Below are positions 62,787 through 64,000 of a DNA stretch of 64,000 nucleotides, piece by piece. This stretch comes from Parapedobacter pyrenivorans (lineage in GTDB: Bacteria > Bacteroidota > Bacteroidia > Sphingobacteriales > Sphingobacteriaceae): assembly GCF_014636865.1 (NCBI RefSeq), contig NZ_BMER01000001.1, positions 360,718-424,717 on the forward strand, in the 5' to 3' direction. A program made the position numbers and the translations under genes. The number at the start of each line of letters is the position of its first letter. The first letter of the stretch is position 1. Under the pieces are notes generated by a model. It saw nothing but the letters and a program-made list of their open reading frames with translations. It was not told the origin of the DNA and made no database searches.

Positions 62787-63521
62787 ATGCGATACTCCTT
62801 ACTTAAAAACATGGGAAATGCCGATTATGCGACGATAAAGGCATTAAAAAGAATTCAATCCGGTGACATTATCTGGCCCGATGCGCATGTCGACCACACG
62901 ATACTCCGGCACATAAAGGAAACATGCCGCATATGCAACAGCATGGAGGAAGTATTCCGACTATGCCGCCGCATGGACAAAAAAGATCTGCAGATCGTAC
63001 GGATGACGGAAGAGCGCGACAGCAGTAGTCTCAGGGAGCGGTTTGAATCGGCGGTATTCCAAGCCAGCGGATTCGACGTGGAAATCTTACCAGGCATCAG
63101 CAATATCAACCGCATCACGGCGACGGGTTCCTTCCCACTTACGGTACGGGGGCGCAATGAGAGCTTCTGGGTATGGGATGGTGCCCCCTTCTCTATGGGG
63201 AAAACGTTTGATGCCAGCCTATGGGAACAGGTTGCCGCTACCAACGCTACCATGGCTATCGTAAATCCGCCGGCTCGCCACTTGTTCAAGGGTCTCTGCG
63301 CCATAGCCACCCACCGCCATGCGCACACACCGGTTTTTTTCTGTAATAAGAATGGTCAATATACCGTGGTTTCCCTCGAACAGGTTGTGGCACTCGGCGC
63401 CTTCGATTGGTCAGCTTGCCACCTGCTTGTCGTCAACCCATCGCCCCGGTCGATCCCCCGAATGGAGTTAGCGCATTCAACTACCGCCATGGTGCCCGAG
63501 GAGCGCGGCATCGCTAGCTGA
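62787..63521 (+). CDS. Degenerate uroporphyrinogen methyltransferase-like protein
   Basis: A 244-residue protein with the outline of a tetrapyrrole methylase: IKALKRIQSGDIIWPDAHVDHTIL corresponds to the first loop, FDVEILPGISNINRITATGSFPLTVRGRNESFWVWDG to VPGISSALAAPAYAGIPLTHRG-type residues, then MAIVNPPAR. The SAM-binding GGDP motif is replaced by EERDSSS, so catalysis is doubtful. It is divergent from nirB, converges with a normal SUMT gene and shares its 5' sequence with the decayed copy at 46411. A regulatory or partner role in sirohaem supply is possible. Confidence 0.7.
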   Translation: MRYSLLKNMGNADYATIKALKRIQSGDIIWPDAHVDHTILRHIKETCRICNSMEEVFRLCRRMDKKDLQIVRMTEERDSSSLRERFESAVFQASGFDVEILPGISNINRITATGSFPLTVRGRNESFWVWDGAPFSMGKTFDASLWEQVAATNATMAIVNPPARHLFKGLCAIATHRHAHTPVFFCNKNGQYTVVSLEQVVALGAFDWSACHLLVVNPSPRSIPRMELAHSTTAMVPEERGIAS

Positions 63522-64000
63522 AGCGGCCCATGCCGCGATGTCTTGAGGACGCCGTGCCACCGCACTTCCAATGATAATCACCGCCGGTGCAGCCACCTGT
63601 TGGGTTTCTGCCGATGCCAATACCGTATCCACCTCGGCGATAAGCATCCGCTCATCGGGCGTGGAACCGTTCTGGATGATGGCAACGGGCGTTTTTCCCT
63701 TACCCTCACGCTGATAGCAATCCACAATCCCAGCAAGGTTATTGACTCCCATAAGGATAACTGCCGTGATGTCGTTTTGGGCTGCAATGGCCACATCGTC
63801 GGCTAACTGCCCGCTGCGCGTAGATCCGGTGATCACCCAGAAGCTGCCGGTCGTCCCGTCACCGGCAAGCGATATCCCATGGCCATCGGCCAGCCCCAAT
63901 GCACTTGATACCCCGGCCACCACCTCCACGGGTATCCCATGCCGTTCGGCGTGGCGCAACTCTTCGTTTCCCCTGCCGAAAACATACGGATCACCGCCCT
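63477..64000 (-). CDS. Uroporphyrinogen-III C-methyltransferase, partial (5' end outside window)
   Basis: The frame is open to the window edge and shows GGDPYVFGRGNEELRHAERHGIP followed by VEVVAGVSSALGLADGHGISLAG and a C-terminal PAVIIIGSAV, the SUMT pattern with the SAM motif intact. SUMT starts sirohaem synthesis for NirB. Its last 45 bases overlap the end of the SUMT-like gene on the other strand. Confidence 0.88.
   Translation of the reverse strand, partial: GGDPYVFGRGNEELRHAERHGIPVEVVAGVSSALGLADGHGISLAGDGTTGSFWVITGSTRSGQLADDVAIAAQNDITAVILMGVNNLAGIVDCYQREGKGKTPVAIIQNGSTPDERMLIAEVDTVLASAETQQVAAPAVIIIGSAVARRPQDIAAWAASASDAALLGHHGGS

Overview
The window looks like a chromosomal segment of a Bacteroidota bacterium, most likely Sphingobacteriaceae (Parapedobacter/Pedobacter-like, judged from gene content and roughly balanced base composition). 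The evidence is a SusC/SusD pair, several TonB-dependent receptors, type IX secretion/gliding lipoproteins (SprE/PorW and GldJ), DUF4270, DUF4374 and DUF5777 proteins, weak Shine-Dalgarno signals, and TAnnTTTG promoter elements. No rRNA, tRNA, CRISPR array, insertion sequence or prophage was recognised.

Layout. 0-2 kb: end of a SusC/SusD nutrient-uptake pair. 2-9.5 kb: DUF4260 gene, uvrC, a class A PBP and sprE/porW. 9.5-11 kb: M23 peptidase, bactofilin and atpZ, without the ATP synthase genes that often follow. 11-14.3 kb: a reverse-strand envelope/redox cluster (DUF2784, DUF5777, YceI, monohaem cytochrome, PF03640 lipoprotein). 14.4-16.2 kb: ECF sigma factor and a membrane-anchored beta-barrel partner. 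16.3-26.6 kb: a nine-gene siderophore uptake operon (receptor, DUF4374, esterase, two YncE-like beta-propellers, FecB/C/E-type ABC importer, DUF2218). 26.6-34.7 kb: housekeeping genes (ispF, gldJ, glmS, DUF4270, glgA-like, panC, panD). 34.7-38.8 kb: a His-rich membrane protein, receptor, thioredoxin-like protein and CAP protein behind a 16-bp perfect palindrome.

38.7-64 kb is the centrepiece: a nitrate-to-ammonium assimilation region with its own molybdenum cofactor and sirohaem genes. A reverse-strand, nearly gapless 16-kb unit runs nirB, nirD, narK, a nitrate reductase/NirB-type flavoprotein fusion, a rubredoxin-fused SiR-like protein, moeA, moaE, moaC-moaB fusion, mobA, a NarX-like kinase, a NarL-like regulator and moaA. 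A second unit carries a TonB receptor (interrupted by an in-frame TGA), a TSUP transporter, a small sulfite-oxidase-fold protein, moaD and a rhodanese-fused moeB. A third carries an outer-membrane porin and a second SiR-like protein. Two of the three promoter regions are near-identical copies about 16 kb apart, and the third shares their AGCAAGTAAA/ACGTAA words, which suggests one regulon, plausibly under the encoded NarX/NarL pair.

Most unusual observations: two paralogous nitrite/sulfite-reductase-like proteins with no sirohaem-4Fe4S cysteines, one fused to rubredoxin; a degenerate uroporphyrinogen methyltransferase-like protein opposite nirB, with a decayed partial duplicate beside moaA; and five ATAGG words at exact 11-bp spacing upstream of the porin.
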